In this document: piece by piece, positions 27,415 to 36,500 of the stretch
How positions within the stretch are numbered: the stretch's first letter is position 1
How the letters are laid out: the number at the start of each line of letters is the position of its first letter
Source of the DNA: Peptostreptococcus equinus
GTDB taxonomy: Bacteria; Bacillota; Clostridia; Peptostreptococcales; Peptostreptococcaceae
Length of the DNA stretch: 64,000 nucleotides
Direction of reading: 5' to 3'
Assembly: GCF_027125355.1 (NCBI RefSeq)
Contig: NZ_CP114052.1
Coordinates: 1,860,001-1,924,000, forward strand
The notes under the pieces: generated by a model
What the model was told of the DNA's origin: nothing
Seen by the model: the letters and a program-made list of their open reading frames with translations, nothing else
Database searches by the model: none
Program-made: the position numbers and the translations under genes

Positions 27415-27672
27415 CTATTTTACCTTTTCAATTATTTCAACGATTCTAAATCTCTTATCTTTTGATAAAGGTCTAGTTTCCATTATTCTTACTCTATCTC
27501 CAATGTTACACATGTTCATTTCATCATGAGCTTTGTACTTCTTAGTTCTTTTTACACGTTTGTTGTATAATGGATGCTTTACGAAATCTTCGCACGCAAC
27601 TACTACAGTCTTGTCCATTTTATCACTTACAACACGGCCAACTCTAACTTTTCTTCTATTTCTTTCTTCCAT
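27415..27672 (-). CDS. rpsQ: 30S ribosomal protein S17
   Basis: This OB-fold primary binder of 16S rRNA has 85 residues. The core reads [43 protein letters not shown] and [23 protein letters not shown]. The protein sits in the standard rpmC-rpsQ-rplN order. Confidence 0.98.
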   Translation of the reverse strand: MEERNRRKVRVGRVVSDKMDKTVVVACEDFVKHPLYNKRVKRTKKYKAHDEMNMCNIGDRVRIMETRPLSKDKRFRIVEIIEKVK

Positions 27673-27697
27673 GTTTTATAAGCCTCCTTTTCCAATA

Positions 27698-27901
27698 TTA
27701 AGCTCTAGCTTCGTTTAACTTTCTTTCAGTAAGAACAGTCTTAACCTTTGCTATGTCTCTTCTTACAGTTTTAATTCTAGCTGTATTCTGTAACTGACCA
27801 GTAGCTAATTGGAATCTTAAGCTAAATAACTCACTTTTGAATTCGTCTAATTTTGTTAGTAGTTCTTCAGTTGATAAATTTCTTAATTCTTTAGCTTTCA
27901 T
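27698..27901 (-). CDS. rpmC: 50S ribosomal protein L29
   Basis: This small two-helix protein lies next to the peptide exit tunnel, where trigger factor and SRP bind. [37 protein letters not shown] is the family pattern. I use the ATG at 27901 (67 residues); an in-frame GTG at 27910 is preceded by no separate site and lies within the end of rplP. Its start region touches the rplP stop, suggesting coupling. Confidence 0.97.
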   Translation of the reverse strand: MKAKELRNLSTEELLTKLDEFKSELFSLRFQLATGQLQNTARIKTVRRDIAKVKTVLTERKLNEARA

Positions 27902-27902
27902 C

Positions 27903-28331
27903 CTATTCACCTACCTTCTCTAAATCTTCTTTCTTAACAAATTTACACTTAATTGGTAATTTGTGTGCAGCAAGTCTCATTGCTTCTCTTGCCTTTGCTT
28001 CTGGAACACCAGCTAGTTCAAACATCACTCTACCTGGTTTTACTATTGCTACCCAATATTCTGGAGAACCCTTACCAGCACCCATACGAGTTTCTGCAGG
28101 CTTTCTTGTTATTGGCTTATGTGGGAAGATTTTAATCCAAACCTGACCACCTCTTTTTATATATCTAGTCATAGCTATTCTGGCAGCTTCTATCTGGTTA
28201 GCTGTAATCCATGATGGTTCTAGTGCAACTAGTCCATATTCTCCATATGTTACTTTGTTACCTTTATTGGCCTTACCAGCTAAGCTTCCTCTATGTACTC
28301 TACGACGCTTTACTCTCTTTGGCATTAACAT
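27903..28331 (-). CDS. rplP: 50S ribosomal protein L16
   Basis: This late-assembly protein helps organise the A-site and tRNA passage. [23 protein letters not shown] is the basic N-terminal tail, and [31 protein letters not shown] is the signature. It has 142 residues; the first ATG (MLMPKR) is 9 bases after GGAGG. It lies between rpsC and rpmC. Confidence 0.98.
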   Translation of the reverse strand: MLMPKRVKRRRVHRGSLAGKANKGNKVTYGEYGLVALEPSWITANQIEAARIAMTRYIKRGGQVWIKIFPHKPITRKPAETRMGAGKGSPEYWVAIVKPGRVMFELAGVPEAKAREAMRLAAHKLPIKCKFVKKEDLEKVGE

Positions 28332-28363
28332 GAGTTATTTCCTCCTTCCGAACTATTTAGTCC

Positions 28364-29146
28364 CTACTTTGCTTCTTTTTTAGGAGCTCTAGGTCCTCTA
28401 TTGTTACCTTTTCTATCGTTATTTCTGTTTCCTCTTCTGTCGTTTCTCTTATTGTCTCTTCTGTCGTTTCTTCTTTCGGCTCTCTTTTCTTCTCTTTCAG
28501 TAGAAATATTTCTGCCTGGAAGAATTTCACCGTTACAGATCCAAACCTTGATACCTATTTTTCCGTAAGTAGTGTTAGCTTCTGCAAATCCGTAATCTAT
28601 GTCAGATCTTAAAGTATGTAGTGGCACATTTCCTTCACTATATCCTTCAGTTCTAGCCATTTCAGCTCCACCTAATCTACCAGATGCGCTAACCTTGATT
28701 CCCTTAGCTCCTGATTTCATAGTTCTACCAACTGACTGCTTCATCGCTCTTCTAAATGCAATTCTTCTTTCGATTGCCTGAGCTATGTTTTCAGCAACTA
28801 GCTGAGCATCTCTGTCTATGTTTCTAACTTCAATTATATTGATTATAACTGTCTTGTTAGTCATTTTTTCTAAAGTCTTCTTAAGAGCTTCTATTCCAGC
28901 TCCTCCCTTACCTATTACAACTCCTGGCTTTGCAACATGTAAGTCCATTTTTATCTTATTAGCTGATCTTTCTATTTCAGTCTTTGCTAAACCAGCTGAG
29001 TATAGTTCTTTCTTTAAATACTTTCTAAGTACATTGTCTTCTTTTAAGAACTCGCCAAACTCTTTACTATTACTAGCGAACCATCTTGAGTCCCAATCTT
29101 TAATTACACCAACTCTAAAGCCGTGTGGATTTACCTTCTGACCCAT
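28364..29146 (-). CDS. rpsC: 30S ribosomal protein S3, with basic C-terminal extension
   Basis: S3 lines the mRNA entry tunnel and, with S4 and S5, has helicase activity. [23 protein letters not shown] opens the protein. A KH domain with [13 protein letters not shown] follows (about 60-75), and the second domain includes [10 protein letters not shown] before it and [17 protein letters not shown] after it. Canonical S3 ends near residue 213. Here about 47 extra residues follow, very rich in Arg, Asn, Asp and Gly (repeats such as [14 protein letters not shown]). The tail uses similar codons and has no frameshift, so it looks native. Confidence 0.97.
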   Translation of the reverse strand: MGQKVNPHGFRVGVIKDWDSRWFASNSKEFGEFLKEDNVLRKYLKKELYSAGLAKTEIERSANKIKMDLHVAKPGVVIGKGGAGIEALKKTLEKMTNKTVIINIIEVRNIDRDAQLVAENIAQAIERRIAFRRAMKQSVGRTMKSGAKGIKVSASGRLGGAEMARTEGYSEGNVPLHTLRSDIDYGFAEANTTYGKIGIKVWICNGEILPGRNISTEREEKRAERRNDRRDNKRNDRRGNRNNDRKGNNRGPRAPKKEAK

Positions 29147-29164
29147 TTGTGTCCCTCCTTCTTA

Positions 29165-29503
29165 TTAATTTTCTCTTTCTTTGACAACAACCTCGATATG
29201 AGATGTTCTCTTTCTGATAGCTGTTGCTCTACCCTGTGCTCTAGGCATGAATCTCTTCATTGTAGGTCCCTGGTTTGCAACTATATGTGATATGTATAAT
29301 TTATCTGCGTCCATTTCGTGGTTATTTTCAGCATTTGCAGCAGCTGACTTTACAACCTTAGCAACTATTTCAGATGCGTATCTAGGTGTAAACTTTAATA
29401 TTGCTAATGCTTCTTTAACGTCTTTTCCTCTAACTAAGTCGCATATCTGTCCAGCTTTTCTAGATGATACACGAACGTATTTAGCTGTAGCCTTTGCTTC
29501 CAT
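29165..29503 (-). CDS. rplV: 50S ribosomal protein L22
   Basis: L22 has a globular domain on the 50S surface and a long hairpin lining the exit tunnel, a site of macrolide resistance mutations. [33 protein letters not shown] and [29 protein letters not shown] are standard. I start at 29503 (112 residues), because GGAGG is 7 bases upstream; an in-frame ATG at 29527 lacks a site. Confidence 0.98.
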   Translation of the reverse strand: MEAKATAKYVRVSSRKAGQICDLVRGKDVKEALAILKFTPRYASEIVAKVVKSAAANAENNHEMDADKLYISHIVANQGPTMKRFMPRAQGRATAIRKRTSHIEVVVKEREN

Positions 29504-29531
29504 TGATAATCCTCCTTTCACCTTCAATTAG

Positions 29532-29813
29532 TTATTTTCTCTTTGAAGATTTTTCGTCATCCTTGTGTCCCTTAAAAGTTCTTGTAGGAACGAATTCTCC
29601 TAATTTATGTCCAACCATATCTTCTGTGATATATACTGGTATATGTCTTCTTCCGTCATGAACAGCTATTGTGTGTTCCACAAACTGAGGGAAAATTGTA
29701 GAAGTTCTTGACCAAGTCTTGATTACTTCTTTCTTTCCACTTTCGTTCATTGCTTCAACCTTTTTCAATAATCCTGCATGGACAAAAGGTCCTTTTTTTG
29801 TTGATCTTGACAT
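29532..29813 (-). CDS. rpsS: 30S ribosomal protein S19
   Basis: This 30S head protein contacts S13 and t[26 protein letters not shown] and [35 protein letters not shown] are nearly universal. It has 93 residues. AGGAGGATCATTA precedes the ATG. It lies between rplB and rplV. Confidence 0.98.
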   Translation of the reverse strand: MSRSTKKGPFVHAGLLKKVEAMNESGKKEVIKTWSRTSTIFPQFVEHTIAVHDGRRHIPVYITEDMVGHKLGEFVPTRTFKGHKDDEKSSKRK

Positions 29814-29846
29814 TAATGATCCTCCTTCCTGAGTAAATTAAATCTA

Positions 29847-30677
29847 TTACTTAGTTCTTCTAGATACTATCTGCTTATTAGAAGCTTTGTTTTTCTTTCT
29901 AGTCTTGTATCCAAGAGCTGGTTTACCCCATGGAGTAACTGGTGATGGTCTACCTATAGGAGCTCTACCTTCACCACCACCGTGTGGATGGTCATTAGGG
30001 TTCATTACAGAACCTCTAACTGTAGGTCTTATACCCATATGTCTCTTTCTACCAGCTTTACCGATTACTACGTTTCCGTATTCGATATTTCCAACTTGTC
30101 CAACTGTTGCTTTACAGTTGATGTTTACATATCTCATCTCACCTGATGGTAATCTAAGAAGTGCTTTTCCATTTTCCTTTGCCATTAACTGTGCAGATGC
30201 TCCAGCAGTTCTAACCAACTGTCCACCCTTACCAGCCTTTAGCTCTATGTTATGTACTAGTGTACCTACTGGCATATCCTGTAGTTCTAAGCAGTTACCT
30301 GGCTTGATGTCTGCTCCCTTACCTGATAATACTGTAGTACCTACTTTTAGTCCGTTTGGTGCTAATATATATCTCTTTTCACCATCTGCATAGTGTAAAA
30401 GTGCTATATTTGCAGTTCTGTTTGGATCGTATTCGATAGTTGCTACCTTTGCAGGTATTCCATCTTTATTTCTCTTGAAATCTATTAATCTATATTTTCT
30501 CTTGTTTCCGCCACCTTTATGACGTACAGTTATCTTACCGTGAACATTTCTACCAGCATTCTTCTTTAGGCTTACAAGAAGTGATTTTTCTGGCTGGTTG
30601 CATGTTATTTCGTCAGATCTTAAAACTGTCATCTGTCTTAAGGCAGGAGAAGTTGGTTTAAACTTTTTAATAGCCAT
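29847..30677 (-). CDS. rplB: 50S ribosomal protein L2
   Basis: L2 is essential for peptidyl-transferase activity and subunit joining. [24 protein letters not shown] begins the protein, [32 protein letters not shown] follows, and the C-terminal [19 protein letters not shown] contains the conserved catalytic-centre His. The length of 276 residues is normal. Confidence 0.98.
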   Translation of the reverse strand: MAIKKFKPTSPALRQMTVLRSDEITCNQPEKSLLVSLKKNAGRNVHGKITVRHKGGGNKRKYRLIDFKRNKDGIPAKVATIEYDPNRTANIALLHYADGEKRYILAPNGLKVGTTVLSGKGADIKPGNCLELQDMPVGTLVHNIELKAGKGGQLVRTAGASAQLMAKENGKALLRLPSGEMRYVNINCKATVGQVGNIEYGNVVIGKAGRKRHMGIRPTVRGSVMNPNDHPHGGGEGRAPIGRPSPVTPWGKPALGYKTRKKNKASNKQIVSRRTK

Positions 30678-30700
30678 TATTTATTCCTCCTTAATTTGAA

Positions 30701-30991
30701 TTACATTCCTGCGAAGAATTCTATATCCTTACTATCAGCAGTAAGCTTAACAACAGCTTTCTTGAAGCTTGCAGTCTTTCCTGATGTTCTTCCCATTCTC
30801 TTTACTTTTCCGTCATAGTTTAATGTATTAACCATTTCAACCTTAACTTCAAAGATCTTTTCTATTGCTTTCTTTATTTCAGTTTTGTTAGCATCTTTTG
30901 CAACAACAAAAGTGTATTTCTTGTTACCCATTTCAGCCATTGACTGTTCAGTAACGATTGGTTTTACGATTATATCGTGTGGATTTGTCAT
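30701..30991 (-). CDS. rplW: 50S ribosomal protein L23
   Basis: This tunnel-exit protein docks trigger factor and [45 protein letters not shown] is the family pattern. It has 96 residues. Its start overlaps the rplD stop by one base, so the two genes are translationally coupled. Confidence 0.98.
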   Translation of the reverse strand: MTNPHDIIVKPIVTEQSMAEMGNKKYTFVVAKDANKTEIKKAIEKIFEVKVEMVNTLNYDGKVKRMGRTSGKTASFKKAVVKLTADSKDIEFFAGM

Positions 30992-31614
30992 TACGCGTAC
31001 ACCTCCTCCACTTTCTTAACAGCGTCTTTAGTTATTATAAATGAATCGCAGTTTAGTATGTCATAAACATTTAGTGTGCTTACGTGACAAACATTAGCAC
31101 CTTCTATGTTTCTTACTGATTTTACTACGTTTACATCGTTGTCAGCTGTAACTACTAGAGTCTTCTTAGCTGCATTTACATTCTTGAATAAATTTGTTAT
31201 TTCCTTAGTCTTTGGTGCATCTATTGCTAGTGCATCTAAAACTATCATTTCGTTATCCTGTACCTTTGAAGTTAAAGCAGACTTCATTGCAAGTCTTCTA
31301 ACTTTCTTTGGTAGTGAATAAGAGTAATCTCTTGGCTTTGGTGCGAATGCAACTCCACCGCCTACCCACTGTACAGATCTGATTGAACCTTGTCTTGCTC
31401 TACCAGTACCCTTTTGTCTCCATGGCTTTCTACCACCACCTCTAACTTCTGCTCTTGTCTTAGCAGACTGAGTACCTTGTCTCTTATTAGCTAACTGACA
31501 CTTTACAGCTTCGTAAAGTACATGTTCGTTAACTTCTATATTAAAAATTGAATCGTTTAATTCTATTTCACCAACATTCTGGCCTGATACGTTTAATACA
31601 TTAATCTTTGGCAT
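30991..31614 (-). CDS. rplD: 50S ribosomal protein L4
   Basis: L4 reaches into the exit tunnel with an extended loop, seen here as [41 protein letters not shown]. In E. coli L4 also represses the S10 operon by attenuation in its leader. The length of 207 residues is normal. Whether L4 acts on the hairpins in this operon cannot be seen. Confidence 0.98.
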   Translation of the reverse strand: MPKINVLNVSGQNVGEIELNDSIFNIEVNEHVLYEAVKCQLANKRQGTQSAKTRAEVRGGGRKPWRQKGTGRARQGSIRSVQWVGGGVAFAPKPRDYSYSLPKKVRRLAMKSALTSKVQDNEMIVLDALAIDAPKTKEITNLFKNVNAAKKTLVVTADNDVNVVKSVRNIEGANVCHVSTLNVYDILNCDSFIITKDAVKKVEEVYA

Positions 31615-31639
31615 TGTTAATCCTCCTTTCCTCTAGTGA

Positions 31640-32269
31640 TTAGTTAGAACCCTTAATAGCTGATTTTACAGTTACTATTGATCCCTTAGCACCTGGAATA
31701 GCACCCTTTATTAATAAAAGATTCTTATCTGCATCAACCTTAACTACTTCAAGGTTCTGTATAGTAATCTTTACGCTACCCATGTGTCCTGCAAGTTTCT
31801 TGTTCTTGAATACTCTACCTGGATAAGAACAAGCACCCATTGAACCTGGTCTTCTGTGGTATCTAGAACCGTGAGTTTCAGGACCTCTACTCTGTCCATG
31901 TCTCTTTATTGGTCCCTGGAATCCCTTACCTTTAGATATACCAGTTACATCTATCTTGTCACCAGCAGCAAATATGTCAGCCTTTAATTCCTGTCCAACT
32001 TCATATCCTTCTACTGTATCTACTCTGAATTCCTTTAACTTTCTCTTAAGTACACCAGCCTTAGCTAAATGTCCTTTCTGTGGCTTGTTTAATGCTTTTT
32101 CTTTAGCATCTACAAAACCTATCTGGATTGCTTCATATCCATCATTTTCGATTGTCTTAATCTGAGTGATTGATATTGGTCCAGCTTCAACAACTGTTAC
32201 CGGTATAACTGAACCTTCTTCAGTAAATACCTGAGTCATTCCTATTTTCTTTCCTAAAATGCCTTTCAT
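31640..32269 (-). CDS. rplC: 50S ribosomal protein L3
   Basis: L3 is an early 50S assembly protein whose loop reaches the peptidyl-transferase centre. [31 protein letters not shown] starts the protein. The signature [32 protein letters not shown] covers the loop. It has 209 residues, the standard length. The 76-base gap to rpsJ holds two hairpins. Confidence 0.98.
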   Translation of the reverse strand: MKGILGKKIGMTQVFTEEGSVIPVTVVEAGPISITQIKTIENDGYEAIQIGFVDAKEKALNKPQKGHLAKAGVLKRKLKEFRVDTVEGYEVGQELKADIFAAGDKIDVTGISKGKGFQGPIKRHGQSRGPETHGSRYHRRPGSMGACSYPGRVFKNKKLAGHMGSVKITIQNLEVVKVDADKNLLLIKGAIPGAKGSIVTVKSAIKGSN

Positions 32270-32295
32270 TTTTACCTCCTATTGTTCTTACAGCG

Positions 32296-32340
32296 GATTA
32301 CTCAATTTTGAGCAATCATTCTAAGATATTTCTATCTTAG
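32296..32340 (-). promoter_or_regulatory. Two hairpins between rpsJ and rplC
   Basis: GATTACTCAA/TTGAGCAATC (32296-32317, one mismatch) and CTAAGATA/TATCTTAG (32321-32340, perfect, loop TTTC) form two adjacent hairpins in the spacer. Neither is followed by a U-run on the minus strand, so they are not simple terminators. They may be a processing or regulatory site. This spacer is the longest in the ribosomal block apart from the adk-KOW gap. Confidence 0.55.
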
Positions 32341-32345
32341 GCGGC

Positions 32346-32657
32346 TTATAATTTAATTTCTATATCTACACCAGCTGGTAAGTCAAGCTTCATTAATGAG
32401 TCAACTGTCTTTGGTGTTGGATTAGCTATGTCAATTAGTCTCTTGTGAGTTCTAATTTCGAACTGTTCTCTAGAGTCTTTGTACTTATGTACAGCTCTAA
32501 GTATAGTCACAACCTGCTTCTCTGTTGGAAGTGGTATTGGACCAGATACCTGAGAACCAGCTTTCTTAGCTGTTTCTACGATTCTGCTAGCTGAGTAATC
32601 TAACAATTTATGATCGTATGATTTCAATCTTATTCTTATTTTTTCATTCTTAGCCAT
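32346..32657 (-). CDS. rpsJ: 30S ribosomal protein S10
   Basis: S10 is a 30S head protein and, as NusE, a transcription antitermination factor with Nus[35 protein letters not shown] and [36 protein letters not shown] are standard. I start at 32657 (103 residues), 7 bases after GGAGG; an in-frame ATG at 32699 gives an atypical N-terminus. It is the first gene of the S10-spc-alpha block, which runs to rplQ. Confidence 0.98.
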   Translation of the reverse strand: MAKNEKIRIRLKSYDHKLLDYSASRIVETAKKAGSQVSGPIPLPTEKQVVTILRAVHKYKDSREQFEIRTHKRLIDIANPTPKTVDSLMKLDLPAGVDIEIKL

Positions 32658-32768
32658 TTTAGTCCCTCCTTCTGTTATATTTAACTGACTAGATAACAAA
32701 ACTCCGATAAACTGTTCCGGGTGTTTCGTAACTTTCTTATCTGAATTTTGATTTATCCACCCAAAACT

Positions 32769-32784
32769 TGCTCATCTTCATGAG
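32769..32784 (-). promoter_or_regulatory. Hairpin in the rpsJ leader
   Basis: GCTCAT/ATGAGC forms a perfect 6-bp stem with a 4-base loop about 110 bases upstream of rpsJ and about 15 bases after the likely transcription start. It has no U-run. It may be a leader stem that protects or regulates the S10 transcript. Confidence 0.4.
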
Positions 32785-32795
32785 CGTACTAGATT

Positions 32796-32824
32796 ATTTT
32801 AACAAAAAAGCCTGCATAATGCAA
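32796..32824 (-). promoter_or_regulatory. Likely S10 operon promoter
   Basis: On the minus strand TTGCAT (plus 32819-32824) and TAAAAT (plus 32796-32801) are 17 bp apart. The -35 is weak and the -10 has one mismatch. The promoter overlaps the terminator of the upstream gene, so the hairpin sits between -35 and -10. Confidence 0.5.
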
Positions 32825-32832
32825 GCTTTTTT
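32804..32832 (-). terminator. Terminator after the unknown gene at 33003
   Basis: AAAAAAGC-C-TGCA pairs with TGCA-A-GCTTTTTT around a 3-base loop with one C/A mismatch. It ends the upstream unit and isolates the S10 block from the giant gene further upstream. Confidence 0.75.
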
Positions 32833-33002
32833 ATAAGTTTTTTATTGTTTTTTCAATCTTTTTTATATTTATAATCAGCTATATTTTTGTTTAAAATTGA
32901 CAAAAAGGTTTATGATTTTTTTCATAAAATATAAACTTACTCTTAATACTTTTACTAGTATATATAATTTTTTTGTCTCGGTCAAGAAATTTTTCTTTTA
33001 TA

Positions 33003-33470
33003 TTAATATTCTTTTTCTATAATTTTCCAAGGAGCATTTTTATTTTCTCTAGCTAATATCCAATAAGCATTTTTAACCTTTTGATTTGCTTTTAGCTTAT
33101 CCTTTAATATTGCTTGCATATTCCTAGCCCTAAAATCTACATTTAATATTATGATTTCTTTATCTTTGTATTTATCCTGATTTTTTATCTTGTTTTCAAA
33201 TTTTTTCATATTATTATCATTATATTCTACTTTTTCCATCTTGCAGCCATTATAGTTATCTTTAAAATCTGCTCTAACAAGTTCTACAGCATGTGTAACA
33301 TCCTCTTTTGTATATATTTTTGAATATGCTTTATAAGTAACATTTCTCGCATTCCCCTTATAAAATTCATAATAAAATAAGTTTGACAACATAATCAATA
33401 TGGCAACCACCATAAATATCTTTTCTTTTTTAGGCATTCTCTGCCATAAATTCTTCTTTTCTTGAGTCAT
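33003..33470 (-). CDS. Membrane-anchored protein of unknown function (NTF2-like tail suspected)
   Basis: I do not recognise a named family. The 155-residue protein begins with a basic stretch (MTQEKKNLWQRMPKKEKI), has one membrane segment (about 18-35) and a basic outer domain of about 115 residues. The helix-rich start of that domain, the beta-strand-like IIILNVDF and the ending WILARENKNAPWKIIEKEY recall small NTF2-like or DUF4829-type domains, but this is a weak impression. It is a single gene between two terminators, lying between the giant gene and the S10 operon on the same strand. Confidence 0.6.
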   Translation of the reverse strand: MTQEKKNLWQRMPKKEKIFMVVAILIMLSNLFYYEFYKGNARNVTYKAYSKIYTKEDVTHAVELVRADFKDNYNGCKMEKVEYNDNNMKKFENKIKNQDKYKDKEIIILNVDFRARNMQAILKDKLKANQKVKNAYWILARENKNAPWKIIEKEY

Positions 33471-33540
33471 TAACTTTTCCCCATATCTAAAATATTTATT
33501 ATATTATATCATTATAAAGATTTATATTCTAGTTATATAA

Positions 33541-33577
33541 AAAATACCAGCAGACTATTGTCCACTGGCATTTTTAT
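33541..33577 (-). terminator. Terminator of the giant surface-protein gene
   Basis: AAAATACCAG...CTGGCATTTTT forms the lower stem and AGAC/GTCC extends it, with a U-run on the minus strand. It starts 22 bases after the stop at 33599. Confidence 0.85.
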
Positions 33578-33598
33578 TTTAAGGTTTACAACTATACT

Positions 33599-36500
33599 TT
33601 ACTTCTTTATTTCTTTTTCCTCTTTTCTAGTTTTTATACCATAAGCTATTAATGCTAATCCTATTAATGCTGCGATACCTCCATAGAAATAAGGACTTCT
33701 GCCATCTCCTGTTGATACTAGTCTCTTATTTGGCGACGAACTATTGTTTGAAGTATTTGAAGTACTTGTATTCGTTGTATTTGTTACATTTCTATGATTT
33801 TCAATAGCTGTTCCAACACCTGGAGTTTTTGGTGTTTCTTCTTTAGGTTTCTCTGGTGTGCTTGGAATGTTTGGATTAACTGTTACTGTATTAGACATTT
33901 TATCCTCTGACGATTTATCAGTAAGAGCCAAGCTAGCTGTATTTGGTATTGATCCAAGTTTCATATATGGTGCTAATTCTTCCTCAGTTGCACCATCTTT
34001 AACTTTTGCATTTATTACTAAAGTAATATTTTTTCCCTTATATGAATCAATCTTTTCCACAGGTATGTCAAGCTTAACAATATTTCCTGCCTCAACTGTA
34101 ATATTTTCTTTTAAGCTATCATCTACTCTATTGTTTACTTTTACAGATATCATGTCCTTTGAAGTTGTTAATATATCTTCTAAATCATCTGTTAATACAT
34201 ACTTAGTATACTTTTGAGTGAAATTAACTTTCTTTGAAGTTTCTTCCTGTGCTGCATCTTCGCTTGCTATACTTTTAGCCATAGATTCTCCTATTGGTCT
34301 TTCTACTTGTCGAATTACTTTAGGTTGAACTTCTTCTGTTGATGTTCCAGTAATTGTCGCCCCTTTAGATAAAACCTCTCCAGTTGCAGTTTCTGCTGGT
34401 ACTCTTTCTTCAGTTGGAGCTTCTCCAGTCGTAATTTCTTTAGATGCTTCTCCTTCGGATGTAACTTCTTTAGTTGCAGTTTCTTTTGGTGTTTCTTCTC
34501 CAGATATAACTTTCCCAGATTCTGCTTCTTTTGGTGTTTCTCCTCCAGATATAACTTTCCCAGATTCTGCTCCTTTTGGTGTTTCTCCTCCAGATATAAG
34601 ATTTCTCTTTAAAGAATCTGCTGGGTTTGTTCCTTCTGTTTTAATTTCTCCAGTTGACGTATTTGTATCAGATGATGTAGTTTTATCAACTTCACTGATG
34701 TCAATTGGTACTATTGTATTAATATTGTATGTAAATTCTTGATCTAAACTATACAAAGGAATACTAGTTTTACCATTTACATCTTTTACTGGAGTTGGAT
34801 CTTCTGGTGTTGGAGGTGGAGGTACTTCTCCTGGTAATATTACTTTAACATCATCTTCACCAGCTGCCTTATCATTAAATACTAAACTAGCTACGTTTGG
34901 TATTCCACCATTCTTTCTATAGCTATCCAATTTTGCCTTATCAGTATCTGCCTTTACTCTAGCTTTGATTGTAAGTACTAAATCTTTACCGGCCAACTTG
35001 TCAAAATTCTTAGTTATTATTAATTCTACTTTACCACTTTCATTTGTCAATGTTCCATAGTCAGCTTCATCTACAACTTGTCCTCCTACAGATAGTGTAG
35101 GTTTTTCAGCTGTTTCTAATATGCTTACTAAATTATCACTTAGTGTTAATTTCTTATAGCCTACAACATTTGCCGGTACCTTTGATGTAACAGTATAAGT
35201 GTGTACATCATTTAAGTTAGTAAGTACATATTCATCTTGACCTTCTACCTTCTTTTCTATTGAAGGCTTGTCTCCTGGTGGAGGTGTTACCTTTGCAGTA
35301 TCTTCTATATCCTTTGTTGGATCATTTGTATAAGATAACTTAGCTGTATTTGGTAATACTCCTGATTCTAAGTAATTCGCTAGGGTCTTAGTACTGTCTA
35401 TTGTAGCTGGTACTGTTACCTTTATTACTCTTCCTGCATATTTGTTGGCTTGCGTTGCTCCTACTATATTTAGAGCCACTGTTTGACCATTTGTAGAAAG
35501 TCCTGCCTTAGCTTCATCAGTTAACTTCTGATCTAACACTCCATCTTTTGTTACTTGAACGCTTGCTGTTCCTAACTTAAATATATTGATAAATGTATCT
35601 GATAAACTAATCTTTGTGATGTCGTTCGTATTTTGTGGTACTTTTATATCCATTGTATAATTTAATGGATCATTCATATCTGAAATACTTATTGCATCTT
35701 GATTATTTACCTTTTTATCAAGACTAGTTTTTTCACTTGGCGGTATAACTTTAACTGTATCTTCAATTGTTCGATTATCGTTAAATGTTAATGTTGCCTT
35801 ATTTGGTATAGAACCAGCATTTAGGTATGGGTTAATTTGTTCTGATTTTAGACCATCCTTAACTCTAGCGTTTATAGTAACAACCAGCTCTTTGCCAGCA
35901 AGTGCTGTAAAGTTCTTATCTAATGTAAGTTTTACTCCTTTTGTCTTATCTAGAGAACCATACTCACCTATTGTTCCAGTAATGTCAGTTCCTCCTGCTG
36001 TTATATTAACTCCAGTTGCTTCTAATACATCCTCTAGACTATCGTTTATTACTATCTTTTGGTAACCAGTAACATGTGTTGGTATCTTTGACTTAATCTT
36101 ATATGTATGTTCTTGATTTAATGTAGTAAGTTTGTATTCATTCGCATCATTTACTGTTTTATCAAGTGTTGGTATATCTCCTAGAGGAGGAGTTACCTTG
36201 ACCTCACTAGTAGTCTTAGGATTACCATTTAATGATAAAGTTGCCTGGTTAGGAATTGAATTATTTACATATGTGCTTAAATCAGCATCCTTTTTAATAT
36301 TTGCTTTCATTTCCACTCTTATTGTTTTTCCAGCTAAATTTTCAAATGGAGAAGTCATAATTCCATTTTCTATAGCTAAAGTAACTTTTTGAGCTTGTGT
36401 TACTGAATCTCTACTTACATCAACCTTATTTGTTAAGTCAGTATCTAATTCTTCATCTACATAAACCTGTATTTTATTGCTTGAATCACTATTCTTGGCA

